Assembly (NCBI RefSeq): GCF_020595055.1
Contig: NZ_JAJDOO010000006.1
Span: 124,001-188,000, forward strand
DNA: 64,000 nucleotides
Direction of reading: 5' to 3'
Source of the DNA: Desulfosporosinus shakirovi
GTDB lineage: Bacteria > Bacillota > Desulfitobacteriia > Desulfitobacteriales > Desulfitobacteriaceae
Shown: in pieces, positions 38,062 through 48,051 of the stretch
How positions within the stretch are numbered: position 1 is the stretch's first letter
Layout of the letters: every line of letters begins with the position of its first letter
Made by a program: the position numbers and the translations under genes
The notes under the pieces: generated by a model
Database searches by the model: none
The model's input: only the letters and a program-made list of their open reading frames with translations
Told to the model about the DNA's origin: nothing

Positions 38062-38118
38062 CTATCTAACTCCTCCCCTATGGAAAAGATGACGGCAATG
38101 ATCTCTCTTACTTTTCAT
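38062..38118 (-). CDS. Putative 18-residue peptide upstream of the kinase
   Basis: ATG 38116-38118 follows AAGGAGG at 8-base spacing and encodes MKSKRDHCRHLFHRGGVR, ending six bases before the kinase start. The kinase has a weaker start signal (GTG), so translation of this peptide may couple to it. It could also be chance. Confidence 0.35.
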   Translation of the reverse strand: MKSKRDHCRHLFHRGGVR

Positions 38119-38142
38119 ATTGGCATCCTCCTTCGGTCTCCA

Positions 38143-39018
38143 TTAAATTCCCTTAAAAAACTCAAGTATTCGCTTGTTGACAAAGTCTGCATTTTCAATA
38201 TTCATCCCATGGCTTACCTCGGCCATCACCTCTAATTGAAGATTAGGAATCATTTTAACCGCACGGTCGATATCTTTTTGTTTGTTGAAAGTAGGATCGC
38301 TTCTACTCACAAATAACAAGGTCGGGGCCGTGATCTGTTTAAGTTTCTCATTTGAAAACTTTGCAGCCCAAGCGTATTTAGTACGGCAGTTCATATTCAC
38401 GAAGACATATTCAGCCAAAATTTCGTAAACTAATAGGCTATTGCCTAGAGCCCAGCGAAAAAAATTTTCTTTGTCTACATCTGTTGGCTTAAGACCCATC
38501 ATTAACAGAGTTCGAAATACAAACCCTAGGAGAGAGGCTATTCCTACAGGAGCCAGAAGTGCAATTCCCTTGACTCTTTCCGGAGCATAGATAGAGAGGT
38601 TCATCGCTATCCAACCTCCCCTTGATTCCCCAATCATAAAAGCTTGGTTAATACTAAGTTTATTGTATACGTCTCCAAGCCACTCGCTATAAGCCTGACC
38701 ATTTTTCGGGTACTTATCCAGGTCATCTAATTCACTCTTACCTAAATCACCGATCGTATCAATAGCATAAACCCGATATTCACAACTTAGGGCAAGAATA
38801 TTCGGTAACCACATTGTGGCCGTGCCCCCTTGTCCGTGAAGCAATACAAGCGGAGGAGCATCTTTAGGTCCGCTGACAATGATATGTGTATTGCCATATC
38901 TCGTTGATACATTAAGAGACTCGTAGGGTACAGGCCACTGAGAAAGATGTTTAGCGTAAATGGACATTATTGCTGCCTTGTTTTCTGGATTAACGTAAAT
39001 TGACGAAATCTTAGCCAA
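38143..39018 (-). CDS. Alpha/beta hydrolase
   Basis: 291 residues from TTG 39018, chosen because GGAGGGG lies five bases upstream. PLVLLHGQGG (oxyanion loop), GESRGGW (nucleophile elbow, Ser), FVSRSDP (acid region) and SHGMN (catalytic His) are all in order. It sits inside the Lnr-like operon between transporter and kinase genes, unusual for that system; it may inactivate the exported compound (inference). Confidence 0.9.
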   Translation of the reverse strand: MAKISSIYVNPENKAAIMSIYAKHLSQWPVPYESLNVSTRYGNTHIIVSGPKDAPPLVLLHGQGGTATMWLPNILALSCEYRVYAIDTIGDLGKSELDDLDKYPKNGQAYSEWLGDVYNKLSINQAFMIGESRGGWIAMNLSIYAPERVKGIALLAPVGIASLLGFVFRTLLMMGLKPTDVDKENFFRWALGNSLLVYEILAEYVFVNMNCRTKYAWAAKFSNEKLKQITAPTLLFVSRSDPTFNKQKDIDRAVKMIPNLQLEVMAEVSHGMNIENADFVNKRILEFFKGI

Positions 39019-39102
39019 AATAACCCCTCCGATCATTAAGATAAAATTAGACTATTAGTTTGCTAAATCAAGCTAATACTTGCCGCAAAAATCAATCCGC
39101 AG

Positions 39103-40206
39103 CTATTTAGCGATATCTTCTTTTTTCCATGTCCCTAAGAAAAAGAACACCATCGCAAACAAAAGTATGATTAAAATATTCCCACTTATAGCAAATAAGC
39201 CTTGGTCCTTTAAGAGTTTGCTAACCCCATCCATAATCCAATAAACCGGGGTAAACTTACCAATCGTGTTCAGTAAAACTGATGCCGTTTCATGTTCCCA
39301 AAGACAACCACCGATAAGGCCCATGACAAATGCTATAAACATACCAGCGAAAGAAGCCTGTAATACACTTTTAGAAATTGAACTTAAAGCAACGCCCATG
39401 GAAACAGATAAAACTGAAGCTGTCAGAAAAAGCAAAAACATGTTTAATAGGGAATTCCCCATGTAAATCCCTATTAAACCCTTGAACGCCATAAATACTA
39501 TAGTTACCTGAATAACCGAAACAAGTAAAAAACTTAAAATGTTCTGGAACATATAGTTTCTTATCGATACCGGAGCAGTGAGAGTTCTAAAGAAGGTCTT
39601 ATTTCCTTTATCAGTTAGGATCAGGGTTGTGAACATTACCGTAGTCATCAGGATGATTTCGAGAAATACTCCAAGTGTAAAATAGGATTTCTGCCTTTCA
39701 ACTCCCGTAAGCACTTTATAGTCCAATTGTAGATCAGCATCGTTACTACTCTTAAGACCTTCATAAAATCTTTGTTCGTCGCCACCAGAAGCCTGGGCGA
39801 TTCTCTTGGCAGAACTGAAATAACTATCCACATAATATTGAACAGGCAACGACTGGATGGAGTCCTTAAGATAATACCCCTTTGCCTCCGCGTCCTCACC
39901 TTTAATTAATTTCTCAGTAAAACCCTTATCCAAGACGACAACGTAATCAACCTTCGAATTGAATAGTTCATTCAGAATTTGGTCTTGAGCTACTTCCTTG
40001 CTATTGGTTTGTAAAGCGAGACGATTTGTGAGCATAGTCGTGTAATCCGTTTTATCCAGATCCACTAGGCCAATATTTAAGATTGGCCTAGTGGCAATTA
40101 TAGACGTACTCACGAGTAGTAAAAGAATTGCAGGTAAAATTATGATCACCAAAACTTGAAGCTTGTTTTTGAATATCCTCCTTAAATTATTGAATAATAT
40201 CGTCAT
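39103..40206 (-). CDS. lnrN: ABC-2 permease, LnrN-like
   Basis: 367 residues. One N-terminal membrane helix, a large external domain (about 45-175), then five C-terminal helices: the ABC2_membrane_3 layout. LGVFLEIILMTTVMFTTLIL marks the first core helix. Overlaps the preceding permease gene by four bases (ATGA). Half of a heterodimeric permease with 40203-41327. Confidence 0.88.
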   Translation of the reverse strand: MTILFNNLRRIFKNKLQVLVIIILPAILLLLVSTSIIATRPILNIGLVDLDKTDYTTMLTNRLALQTNSKEVAQDQILNELFNSKVDYVVVLDKGFTEKLIKGEDAEAKGYYLKDSIQSLPVQYYVDSYFSSAKRIAQASGGDEQRFYEGLKSSNDADLQLDYKVLTGVERQKSYFTLGVFLEIILMTTVMFTTLILTDKGNKTFFRTLTAPVSIRNYMFQNILSFLLVSVIQVTIVFMAFKGLIGIYMGNSLLNMFLLFLTASVLSVSMGVALSSISKSVLQASFAGMFIAFVMGLIGGCLWEHETASVLLNTIGKFTPVYWIMDGVSKLLKDQGLFAISGNILIILLFAMVFFFLGTWKKEDIAK

Positions 40207-41327
40207 ACTGCTTTCCTCCTTCCCAAAAATAGGGTTACTGCTGTTAAGGCGGTCACAGCCATGGCCAGAGAAATTAAGGACACTTGTATTCTAGAGGTAA
40301 AACCCTCAAATATCGTATCGGCAACAATTACATAGACATAATATTGCGGACTAAGGAAGACAAACCATTTCAAGAAACCGTGAGCTGTACCCATCATCCA
40401 CACAAAAGCTGCGCCTGAAAGTAAGGCGTTTAAGCACACACTGATAATGGCACCCAAGCCTGTTTTTTTTGTCAAGTAGCCGACAATCATACCCAGAGCC
40501 GTTATGATACCAGTCAACAGCAAGAAGGTCAGGATGATGTTGAGAATATTCCCCTGCATGGATGACCCCCATATAAAGTATGTAAAGGCGATGAACAATC
40601 CGCTACTGGGACAAAGGGTTAGATAGTTACCTAAAAATTGCCCGCTAACATAGGCTAAGTCGTTGATCGGAGAGATATTAAATCTGAGCAGAGTATTCTT
40701 TTTCATACTGTTAATGACAGAAAGGCATCCCAATAAAGCTCCATAAGAGAGCATCTCCAGCAAGCCAATAAACGCACTTTTGTCAGCATCGTTAAATGTT
40801 TTTCCTGTGGATGAAATTGCGATTTGTTGGATACCACTGGAAACTTCCGTTACGTTGATATCCCCTGCGATTTTTTTGATAGCCGAAGAAGTGTTTACTG
40901 TGTTAATAAAGCCTTCGACCAGTAGTCGGGTCGCTGAGATACTTTTATTGCTAAATATCTCTATATTTGTTTTTTCGCCCTGCTTAAGGCTTTGGGAAAA
41001 ATCATTTTTAAGATAAATTAAGGCTTCTATTTTTCCGTCTTTAACCATCTGCTTCCCGTTATCTAAAGAGTCTACCTTCTGAATATCAAAAGCAGTCAGA
41101 ATCTCTTTTGTTTGAAGGAACCCCTCAAACTGTTGCGCTGTTGGCCCACCATCAGCATCAAAATAAGCTAGCTTGAACTTTTCAAGGTTTATACCTTGAT
41201 TCACATTTGTTGTTACATTCGCAATAATCAAGTAGAACACTAATGGTGCCCCTATCAGTAAGAGAAATAATTTCCAGTCTCTAATGTTTCTTAGAACGGT
41301 GTAGTAGGCAATCTGTAAAACATTCAA
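40203..41327 (-). CDS. lnrM: ABC-2 permease, LnrM-like
   Basis: 374 residues with the same plan: N-terminal helix LFLLLIGAPLVFYLII, external domain to about residue 180, then five helices ending in a short basic tail (FLGRRKAV). It follows the ATPase gene by 17 bases. It forms the exporter with 39103-40206 and 41345-42274. Confidence 0.88.
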   Translation of the reverse strand: MNVLQIAYYTVLRNIRDWKLFLLLIGAPLVFYLIIANVTTNVNQGINLEKFKLAYFDADGGPTAQQFEGFLQTKEILTAFDIQKVDSLDNGKQMVKDGKIEALIYLKNDFSQSLKQGEKTNIEIFSNKSISATRLLVEGFINTVNTSSAIKKIAGDINVTEVSSGIQQIAISSTGKTFNDADKSAFIGLLEMLSYGALLGCLSVINSMKKNTLLRFNISPINDLAYVSGQFLGNYLTLCPSSGLFIAFTYFIWGSSMQGNILNIILTFLLLTGIITALGMIVGYLTKKTGLGAIISVCLNALLSGAAFVWMMGTAHGFLKWFVFLSPQYYVYVIVADTIFEGFTSRIQVSLISLAMAVTALTAVTLFLGRRKAV

Positions 41328-41344
41328 TCCATCCGCCCCCTTCC

Positions 41345-42274
41345 TTAATCCCTCAAAGACCTGCCTGTCAAGGTCAGGAACACCGTTTCCAGGCTGGGTT
41401 GTTCTACGTTGAGTGATATAATTTCACTATTTTCGGATACCTGGGCAATGATCCCATTAAGGTTCTTACTATTCTTCTGGGATATAACTGTCAACTCGGT
41501 CCCGTTAATATAGGCATCTTTTACTCCCGATAGTTTCTTAATATTGTCAACCAAGGTATAATTCGCACTGGAAAGCTCTACGACTACCCTTTCATCACTT
41601 GTCATCAATGCCTTAAGTTCTTCTTTTGTCCCCTTGGCGATAACCCTGCCCTGATCCATGATGACGATTCTGGTACAGATCTCTTCAATTTCCTCCATAT
41701 AATGGGAAATATAAATGATGGTGGAACCCATTTCATTGAGTTTCTTGATTGATTGGATGATGTGGTTTCTTGACTGCGGATCGATACCTACTGTCGGTTC
41801 ATCCATGATAATCAGCTTCGGATGATGGACTAGGGCGCAAGCTATGTTCAGCCTTCTTTTCATTCCATTGGAAAACTTTTTAGGGTACTGCTTCTTCCTA
41901 TCAAGAAGACCCGTAAACTCCAGGGCTTCTTCCACCCGTTCCTTGAGGAGTGATCCTTTTAAGCCATAGAGTTTTCCGAAATAGCAGAGGTTTTCATAGG
42001 CTGTGAGATCTTCAAAGATTGCGATATCCTGAGGGACAACACCCAAATCCCGTTTGATCTCTAACTCGTGATTATTGAAATTCTTGCCGAAGATTAGGAT
42101 TTCACCGCTATCCGGCCTTGTCAGCCCAATCATGGCGTTGATGGTCGTGGTCTTGCCCGCACCGTTTGGCCCCAGCAGTCCAAGTATCTCACCTTCTTCG
42201 ATGGACAGACTGACATTATCTACTGCAAGGACATCTTTGTAGCGTTTTACCAAATTTTTTACTTCAACTAACAT
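41345..42274 (-). CDS. lnrL: ABC transporter ATP-binding protein, LnrL-like
   Basis: 309 residues from ATG 42274, with GGGAGG nine bases upstream (an upstream ATG at 42307 has no signal). Walker A GPNGAGKTT, signature FSNGMKRRL, Walker B LIIMDEPTVGID, switch ISHYMEE. First gene of the lnr-like operon. A nearly identical but broken copy is at 59215-60142. Confidence 0.93.
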   Translation of the reverse strand: MLVEVKNLVKRYKDVLAVDNVSLSIEEGEILGLLGPNGAGKTTTINAMIGLTRPDSGEILIFGKNFNNHELEIKRDLGVVPQDIAIFEDLTAYENLCYFGKLYGLKGSLLKERVEEALEFTGLLDRKKQYPKKFSNGMKRRLNIACALVHHPKLIIMDEPTVGIDPQSRNHIIQSIKKLNEMGSTIIYISHYMEEIEEICTRIVIMDQGRVIAKGTKEELKALMTSDERVVVELSSANYTLVDNIKKLSGVKDAYINGTELTVISQKNSKNLNGIIAQVSENSEIISLNVEQPSLETVFLTLTGRSLRD

Positions 42275-42372
42275 TGACTTACCTCCCGTCTTCAAAGCAG
42301 AATTCATATGCGCTTATGGTTATAGGTTAATATAAAACTCAATAAGACGGTAGTGAGTAGAAGCATACATAC

Positions 42373-42390
42373 ATATGACAAATGTCATAT
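42373..42390. promoter_or_regulatory. Palindromic operator upstream of lnrL
   Basis: ATATGACA-AA-TGTCATAT is an 8-bp-arm dyad. The same dyad lies at 60241-60258, at the same distance before the broken lnrL copy. It is the probable binding site of the LuxR-type response regulator. Confidence 0.65.
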
Positions 42391-42642
42391 CTCAGAAGGT
42401 CATCAGTTCGATAAGTCCCTCTCAAGAACCGCAAATGTGGTCTGAAATTGAATAGGAGGCTACCCATTATTTGAGTTGCCTCCTATCCGAATCTTATTCA
42501 GTTGTCCAAACAAATCATTCTGCGTCAATATCTACCTTCGTCCCAGTATCTTCGCTAAGTTTGTGGGTTAGTCAGCGGTAATCAGGGTAGTCTTTTTCGA
42601 AATCAAAACCAATTGTTATCTGATTATTTCAATTTAAGTTGC

Positions 42643-43263
42643 TTAATCAACCTTTGGGAATATAAGATATTTCTCTTCAACCCAAAAATACCATCCTCCC
42701 GGTGAGTCAAGATAGGCAAAAGTTTCTTGTCTCTGGTTAATCCTTCCCCTAACATCATGGGTAAGATTAGTTGAAGCTACTGATTTTATTTCATTAAACT
42801 GCTCAACTTCATAAATTGGAGTACCTTCTTTTAGAAATACATCGCCCTGGATAAGTTTGATATTATCTTTGGATAATTTAACTGTTTCTGATTCTGGCAT
42901 CCATCCTTTAGAATTAATTGGAGTGTCGTGGACTGGCACAGCTACATATAACCACAATTGTTGATCTTGACATTGTGCGGCATCTAATACTTGAATAACC
43001 GTATTTGCTTCTATTGGACGCAATATTTTTAAATCCTGAATTGGAAGCGCAGTAATCTGAGATGCTTTCGGAACAAACCTTTGCTTATCTTCATAAGATT
43101 GATAGGCTATCGATAATGTATTGACTTGAGCTATCTTTGACCGCAGCTCTGTATTTTCATTTTCTAAGGATTGAATCTTACTATTTAAATTGGCTTGATT
43201 CGAACATCCAGTAATTAAGAAAACATTCATTAAAATAAAAATTAAGGCCAATAATTTCCTCAA
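42643..43263 (-). CDS. Lipoprotein with coiled coil and SH3-like repeats
   Basis: 206 residues. Lipobox LITGC at residues 16-20, then a short coiled coil (QSLENENTELRSKIAQVN), then two SH3-like segments (ANTVIQVLDAAQCQDQQLWL; KGWMPESETV; GGWYFWVEEKYL). Such domains often bind cell-wall peptides. It follows the lnr operon's control region on the same strand but is separately expressed or distal. 42391-42642 shows no gene. Confidence 0.8.
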   Translation of the reverse strand: MRKLLALIFILMNVFLITGCSNQANLNSKIQSLENENTELRSKIAQVNTLSIAYQSYEDKQRFVPKASQITALPIQDLKILRPIEANTVIQVLDAAQCQDQQLWLYVAVPVHDTPINSKGWMPESETVKLSKDNIKLIQGDVFLKEGTPIYEVEQFNEIKSVASTNLTHDVRGRINQRQETFAYLDSPGGWYFWVEEKYLIFPKVD

Positions 43264-43300
43264 CGATAATTCCTCCCATGGGTTACGTCCACTAATCAGT

Positions 43301-43693
43301 TCACTCCCCTATTTCAGCATCAGTTAATTCATCGATCTTCATTATTTTCCAAATTCCATCTTCTTTTGCCAAAGAAAACTCGGTAATAAAGACCGAACCC
43401 GAATTGCCCTCGTTACGCACGATTTTTTCCTGTCTCATTATATCTGCCGTGGCCGTGTCGCCGGCAACCGTGAAGATGGGATCTTGGCCCGTTGGTAAGA
43501 CCCTCAACCAACGCAGGCATCCAGGCTTCATTTCCATAGTTATATGGATTGACCAGCATCAGAGAGCTATTTTTTCTTTTTATAGTGTATAGGCCAGAAT
43601 CAACCTATCATCAACTTTACCCAACATTGAAAGCTCTTCCATCTGCCGTGCTGCCTGAATCCCAGATGAGCCACGGTGAATTTTTTGACTATG
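43301..43693 (-). pseudogene. Decayed lipoprotein-type gene
   Basis: Three successive frames: GIQAARQMEELSMLGKVDD, then MLVNPYNYGNEAWMPALVEG, then FTVAGDTATADIMRQEKIV, FITEFSLAKEDGIWKIMKI. Together they resemble an NTF2-like external domain. Two frameshifts and no start. 43694-43806 and 43961-44157 show no supported gene. Confidence 0.5.
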
Positions 43694-43806
43694 CCCCCGC
43701 AATTCAGTAACAACCATGTATGGGAGTCCTTATACAGCCGCCCCACCTCTGTAATTGCTGGTCTTAGGGACTAACTAAAGGAATTTGAAGAGTTTCGATA
43801 CGATCA

Positions 43807-43960
43807 TACAATTCTAAGCCTACCTTTGCATTCAAGCCGCCTTTGCCAGTTTGCATATAGGCGTCACCATTCATTATGAAAAGATAATAATCATGCGTCG
43901 TATTTGAATTTTTGCTACTATAAGATTACTCGCACCATATAACACCCATCTAAAGCTACA
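43807..43960 (-). repeat. Diverged copy of the fragment at 26376-26529
   Basis: The two stretches agree at most positions from TACAATTCT onwards, with scattered substitutions, one of the few places where two distant parts of the window match without a recognisable gene. In this copy the frame is not open. Confidence 0.65.
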
Positions 43961-44157
43961 AACGGCCCCCTAAGATAATCTCCAACCGAAACGGATATAA
44001 GGATAACAGATGCTTTGCCGCAGTCAGATCATCGGCGGCAAATTCAGGCCATCGCCTTCACAGGCTGCTGATCTCCATATACAATCACTCCGTTTCTAAA
44101 TATCGTGCGCTCAATCGTGGGTGGTAATGTTCTGCGCTGTTCAAAAGGTCATTGCAG

Positions 44158-44448
44158 TTATTTTTTTATATAGGGCATTTTAGTAATTACAAATGGAACG
44201 GTTAAATCTGCATTTGGAATTTGTTGTGGTCCACATTCACCTGGTATAGACTGAAGATTCTTAACCTCTGGTGGCAAAGGGTCATATACAGAATCCCTAA
44301 CAATGATTTTCCGTTTGAATTGTTCTATACCTGCAAAAGAAGTATTTGGATTTTTTTCGTTAATAAGTGATTTTTCTTCTGTAATATTAAAACCATGCAA
44401 AACAAAGCTCAATGTCAAAGTTATCAAAACTAAAACTAACTTCTTCAA
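44158..44448 (-). CDS. Small secreted or anchored hypothetical protein
   Basis: 96 residues from TTG 44448 with GGGGGTG nine bases upstream. A signal-like N-terminus (KKLVLVLITLTLSFVLHGF) is followed by a polar tail with PLPPEVKNLQSIPGECGP. No lipobox. Family unknown. 44449-44777 holds nothing I can support. Confidence 0.5.
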   Translation of the reverse strand: MKKLVLVLITLTLSFVLHGFNITEEKSLINEKNPNTSFAGIEQFKRKIIVRDSVYDPLPPEVKNLQSIPGECGPQQIPNADLTVPFVITKMPYIKK

Positions 44449-44777
44449 ATCATAACACCCCCATACTTATTATATAATATTGGTCGAACTAATATATTAA
44501 GAAAAATCTAAATTTTTATATGTACGGGTTTAATAGACATAATTAACCTCCGAACTTCTACTTCATCTTCTGTCGTGGCCAGTTGTCCTTCTTCAGAAAT
44601 GCCAATACTGGAAAACTTGATGTGAGAAAGGTTATCGTGGTCATTCATATTCTTCTCCCCCTAAATTTTATTATATTTGGCAAAAACATAACCCGATTAG
44701 ACAAAAAACTAGTATGTCTCTACCAATCTGATGAGCGTATAAGAATAATCCTTGGATTGTTCAACATTAAGTTGGTC

Positions 44778-45062
44778 CATGGCTAAAGCGTCACAAGATA
44801 TTTCCTAGTCTACCCTCATTCGGTAAAAGACGTACCTATTAACGAGTTAAACCAGTGGATGATGACCAATACCTTGGTTAGCCAATTTACTATGATGTCT
44901 CTGCGGCTGAAACGTAATAACTCATGTAGAACTATGTGTTTTATTTGTCCACACTAAATGTTTGCTCAATTCCAAGAGGTAACAGTAACCTTGGGTAGAT
45001 TACGCCTAATAAAGATGGAGTGTTTACATGTCTGGTCTTAATCAATGGAATCCCAGCTTTAA
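44778..45062 (-). pseudogene. M56 receptor core fragment with ruined zinc motif
   Basis: GIPLIKTRHVNTPSLLGVIY, PRLLLPLGIEQTFS, then after a shift HIVLHELLRFSRRDIIVNW, HWFNSL, and EISCDA: clearly a cousin of the receptor at 56846-58741. HELMH is now HELLR, so a zinc ligand is lost, besides stops and shifts. Confidence 0.8.
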
Positions 45063-45966
45063 TTATCTGCTTTGATCTCCGCCCACAACCAAACCAGTAG
45101 AACTATCAACATAAACCTTCATTGTATTACCAAGCTTACTTCTAGAGTTTTTGTAAGTGACCACCCATACCAAAGTAACGTAGTCTTCTCTCTTAGTTGA
45201 GGAACCTTCCAAATAATTGCTTGGTTGCTCTACCTCTAATTTTGCATCTATAATAGCTATTAAAGCCTTTAGTTTCAGCTATCGTTTTTGCCGTATTTAC
45301 TGCTTGATCCTGTGTGACCTTTACTTCCAAAGATTTTGCTGGTGTGTTAAACAAATTGTACCCCATCAATTCTCCATTATCAGAAGAGAACATGAGATTA
45401 ACAGACTCGTATTTTGAAAAAACACCTGATATAACTTCCTTCTGCCAGGTGGTAGTCCAGAAATCTCCTCCATTGGTCGTTTTCAAACTTGTTAGTTTGT
45501 ATTCAGGTGGGGACTGAAGCTTGTAATAAAGCTCCCGTGCAACTTTCTCTGCGAAGTTTTTATCTTTAATAGTAAATTGTTCTGCAGATACCCTTTTAAG
45601 AAAGGGAGATATTGCTAACACAGTTCCACTTGCTGAATCGATATTTACCGAAATTCCTTCAAACTGAACATCCCAGTATTCGCTCATATTAAACTCATTA
45701 TTAACTAATTCGACCTTCTTGACCTCACCAATCTTGATATTTAGCAGTGAAAGCAGATTTTGCTGCGCTTTAGCTACGGCCTGTTCTTTGGTTATTCTCA
45801 TAATTGGAGCCACCACTTGCTCTAATTGATTGTTTGAGGACCCTTCAGAATTTGCTTTTTCATTTTGCTGGGTTTTTGGCGTAGCTTGCTCAACATTTGT
45901 CGCGCATCCTGTAACGATGAGTGGAAAAACTATCAATAGAATACTGGCAAAGGCAGACTTTTTCAC
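45063..45966 (-). pseudogene. YcdB/YcdC (DUF4901)-type lipoprotein, frameshifted
   Basis: N-terminal lipobox IVTGC, a polar linker, then two PepSY-like YcdB repeats (MRITKEQAVAKAQQNLL...YWDVQFEGISVNIDSASG; VTQDQAVNTAKTIAE). Frame one ends at 45193; shifting near 45258 gives AIIDAKLEVEQPSNYLE, VTLVWVVTYKN, KVYVDSSTGLVVGGD and a stop at 45063, completing the last repeat. One base change separates this from an intact protein. Confidence 0.75.
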
Positions 45967-46187
45967 AAATACGCCTCCTGTAAGTTTTAGTAATGAGCGA
46001 AACTCTTATTTGTGGAAAGCTAATTATGATTATATAGACGAAAAAAATCGGGAAGTCTGACTCCGGAGTTTCCATCTCCTTGTTCAGCACATCGGAGCCA
46101 TTCTCCAGTACTCTCACCGCCTAATAATTTTTTACCACATATTACCTTGTTTTTTCATATTATGTAACTTACTGTCATCTCCTGCAG

Positions 46188-46345
46188 TCATCTTTTATCC
46201 GGCTTAATATAAGGTACAATTTGTGCAGTAGCACCTACAGAGGCACCACGAATAAAATCCTGATTTTCTAAGGCTTTAAAATTTTCGGTTTGGCCAGTTA
46301 GCATTACTCCTAAAATTTTAGCTTCATCAAACGGTACCTTTACCA
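46188..46345 (-). pseudogene. Anti-sigma factor C-terminal domain fragment
   Basis: VPFDEAKILGVMLTGQTENF, KALENQDFIRGASVGATAQI, VPYIKPDK: the Sigma_reg_C domain of Firmicute anti-sigma proteins. No start. Bases 46346-46432 on the plus strand encode an unrecognised gene tail (IAQIKKIGIWTYDLKLRT). Confidence 0.6.
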
Positions 46346-46432
46346 ATCACCCTTCTGCCGCTGAGATTGCTCAAATTAAAAAAATAGGAATTTGGACGTA
46401 TGACCTTAAGCTCAGAACAGAGGAGCAAGTCG

Positions 46433-47626
46433 TTATTCCGCTGCGGTAAACCCTAGCTCGAACAAGACGCCGCCAATAATGGTAAACAGCCGCCGGTCGT
46501 TGGTCAGGATAAACCCTGACCCGATTCCGTCTTCCGTTTCCTGTCGGTAATTGGCAACATTGATTTCCGTCACGGTATCGTCCGTTACTTCCAGACTGTC
46601 GAACTGTATTAGCCAGTTGTTGTAAAGTTGTTCGTTAGTCACACTACTTTCTTCATAGTGCGGATTCTCGATGGTTCCTTTGCCGGTGCGAATTTGCTTG
46701 GCATTGACGGTGATCTCCTGCCCGAGATAGCCGTCAATTTGCTCCTGGCTTAAGGCGGTCACATTCGGTGTTGGAATCTGTTTTTTGATGACCCAGGTTC
46801 CGAAATAGGCAGGCTCACCCGGGTCTTGTGTTCCTTTTTTCCAAAGGCCGATACTTATACTATGATTATCGGCACTGATAACGATTTTATCGGCTATTTC
46901 CGACATCTCCTGCTTGGTGAAGTCCGTAGTGTTCATTTGATAAACAGCCAGCTTGGTAAGGTTGGGAATTCCAGCCAGCAATAAGTTGGCGGCATCGATA
47001 CTGTCGAACGCCTTACCTAGATCATAAATCTCGCTTTCCGCTCTGTTCTTGTTTATACCATTTGTATCATCGTTCAATACTGTAAAGTAGGTATTGTCAT
47101 TTCCGGTAAACGCTCTGTTTTTCCAGACATAAAGCTCCGCGCTCCTCTTCGGGTTGAGGTTATTAAAATCAATATACCTAACCCCGCCCATGCCCTGTCC
47201 GGAATTCGCTATAATCCAGGGAGTGCTTTTATCCTTACGGACCAGCGCAAAGCCGATATACTGGTTCTCTCCGCCGCCGGTAGGAACCTTTGTATTATCA
47301 TATTGAGCATTGACATAGGCGTCGACCAAGGCAATATTATCTTCTGTTAGCCCCATTTTGACAGCGTCTTCATCGCCAAGAATATTTTTTATATGCTGGG
47401 CGTTATGAACTTCCTGGACACTATTGACAGAAAAGCTGATCACACCAAAATCATTTTTCTTATCATCCAAGTACTGCTTGACAACCTCCACTGCTCCGCT
47501 GCGATCAATGCCGTCAGAGCTGTCTGTGTTTTTGTTTTTAGTCCAGAGCAGAATAACCGCGATAATTGCAACTAAAAATATACTTATCCATAGCTTGTTT
47601 CGTTTCAAATTCTCACTTAATATCAC
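46433..47626 (-). CDS. Membrane-anchored hypothetical protein
   Basis: 397 residues from GTG 47626 (AGGAGG 11 bases upstream; TTG 47602 is an alternative). A membrane helix (LWISIFLVAIIAVILLW) and an external part: a first domain with QYLDDKKNDFGVISFSV, a second with ENQYIGFALVRKDKSTPW and NSGQGMGGVRYIDF, and a third region around TKQEMSEIADKIVISADN. A partial copy is at 27080-27510. It looks like the detached sensor of an M56-type receptor, but I cannot assign a family. Confidence 0.7.
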   Translation of the reverse strand: MILSENLKRNKLWISIFLVAIIAVILLWTKNKNTDSSDGIDRSGAVEVVKQYLDDKKNDFGVISFSVNSVQEVHNAQHIKNILGDEDAVKMGLTEDNIALVDAYVNAQYDNTKVPTGGGENQYIGFALVRKDKSTPWIIANSGQGMGGVRYIDFNNLNPKRSAELYVWKNRAFTGNDNTYFTVLNDDTNGINKNRAESEIYDLGKAFDSIDAANLLLAGIPNLTKLAVYQMNTTDFTKQEMSEIADKIVISADNHSISIGLWKKGTQDPGEPAYFGTWVIKKQIPTPNVTALSQEQIDGYLGQEITVNAKQIRTGKGTIENPHYEESSVTNEQLYNNWLIQFDSLEVTDDTVTEINVANYRQETEDGIGSGFILTNDRRLFTIIGGVLFELGFTAAE

Positions 47627-47992
47627 TTATCCTAATCCTCCTTTTCCCCAATAGTCCCTCTGGGAAAGCAAAGACAATAAAGCGGTAACCGGGAACGATA
47701 AAGCGAGTCCGCATCCTAACGACGTTACAGAGAAAAAGAACATCCCAGTCGGAAATACTTTTTTCCGACCCTTAATATTCGCTACACACCCAAATGGAAG
47801 TAAAAAGGCAGCTGATGCCATAAGATAACTGGTCACGATCCAGCTTAGTCCAAATTGGTCGAGTCCATATTCTCGACCGATCTGCGGAATACCCAGATTG
47901 ATGGCATTGCCAGTAAAGGGAGTAATAAACGCTGTTATCATAACGATAGCCGTGGTTATTTTAACAATTGATCGATTCTGCTCCATCACCAA
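47627..47992 (-). pseudogene. MFS transporter N-terminal fragment
   Basis: 121 codons: GNAINLGIPQIGREYGLDQF, WIVTSYLMASAAFLLPFG, IKGRKKVFPTGMFFFS: helices 1-4 of a DHA2-type MFS protein with a motif A remnant. It breaks off into the leader of the gene at 46433. Confidence 0.75.
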
Positions 47993-48051
47993 GTTAATCC
48001 AACCAACATACTACTCTCACACATATGCCCACTCCTCCAGTTTTGAATGAT

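Noticed and set aside
44583-44786. 67-codon plus-strand frame
   Set aside because: No start signal and no protein-like pattern.
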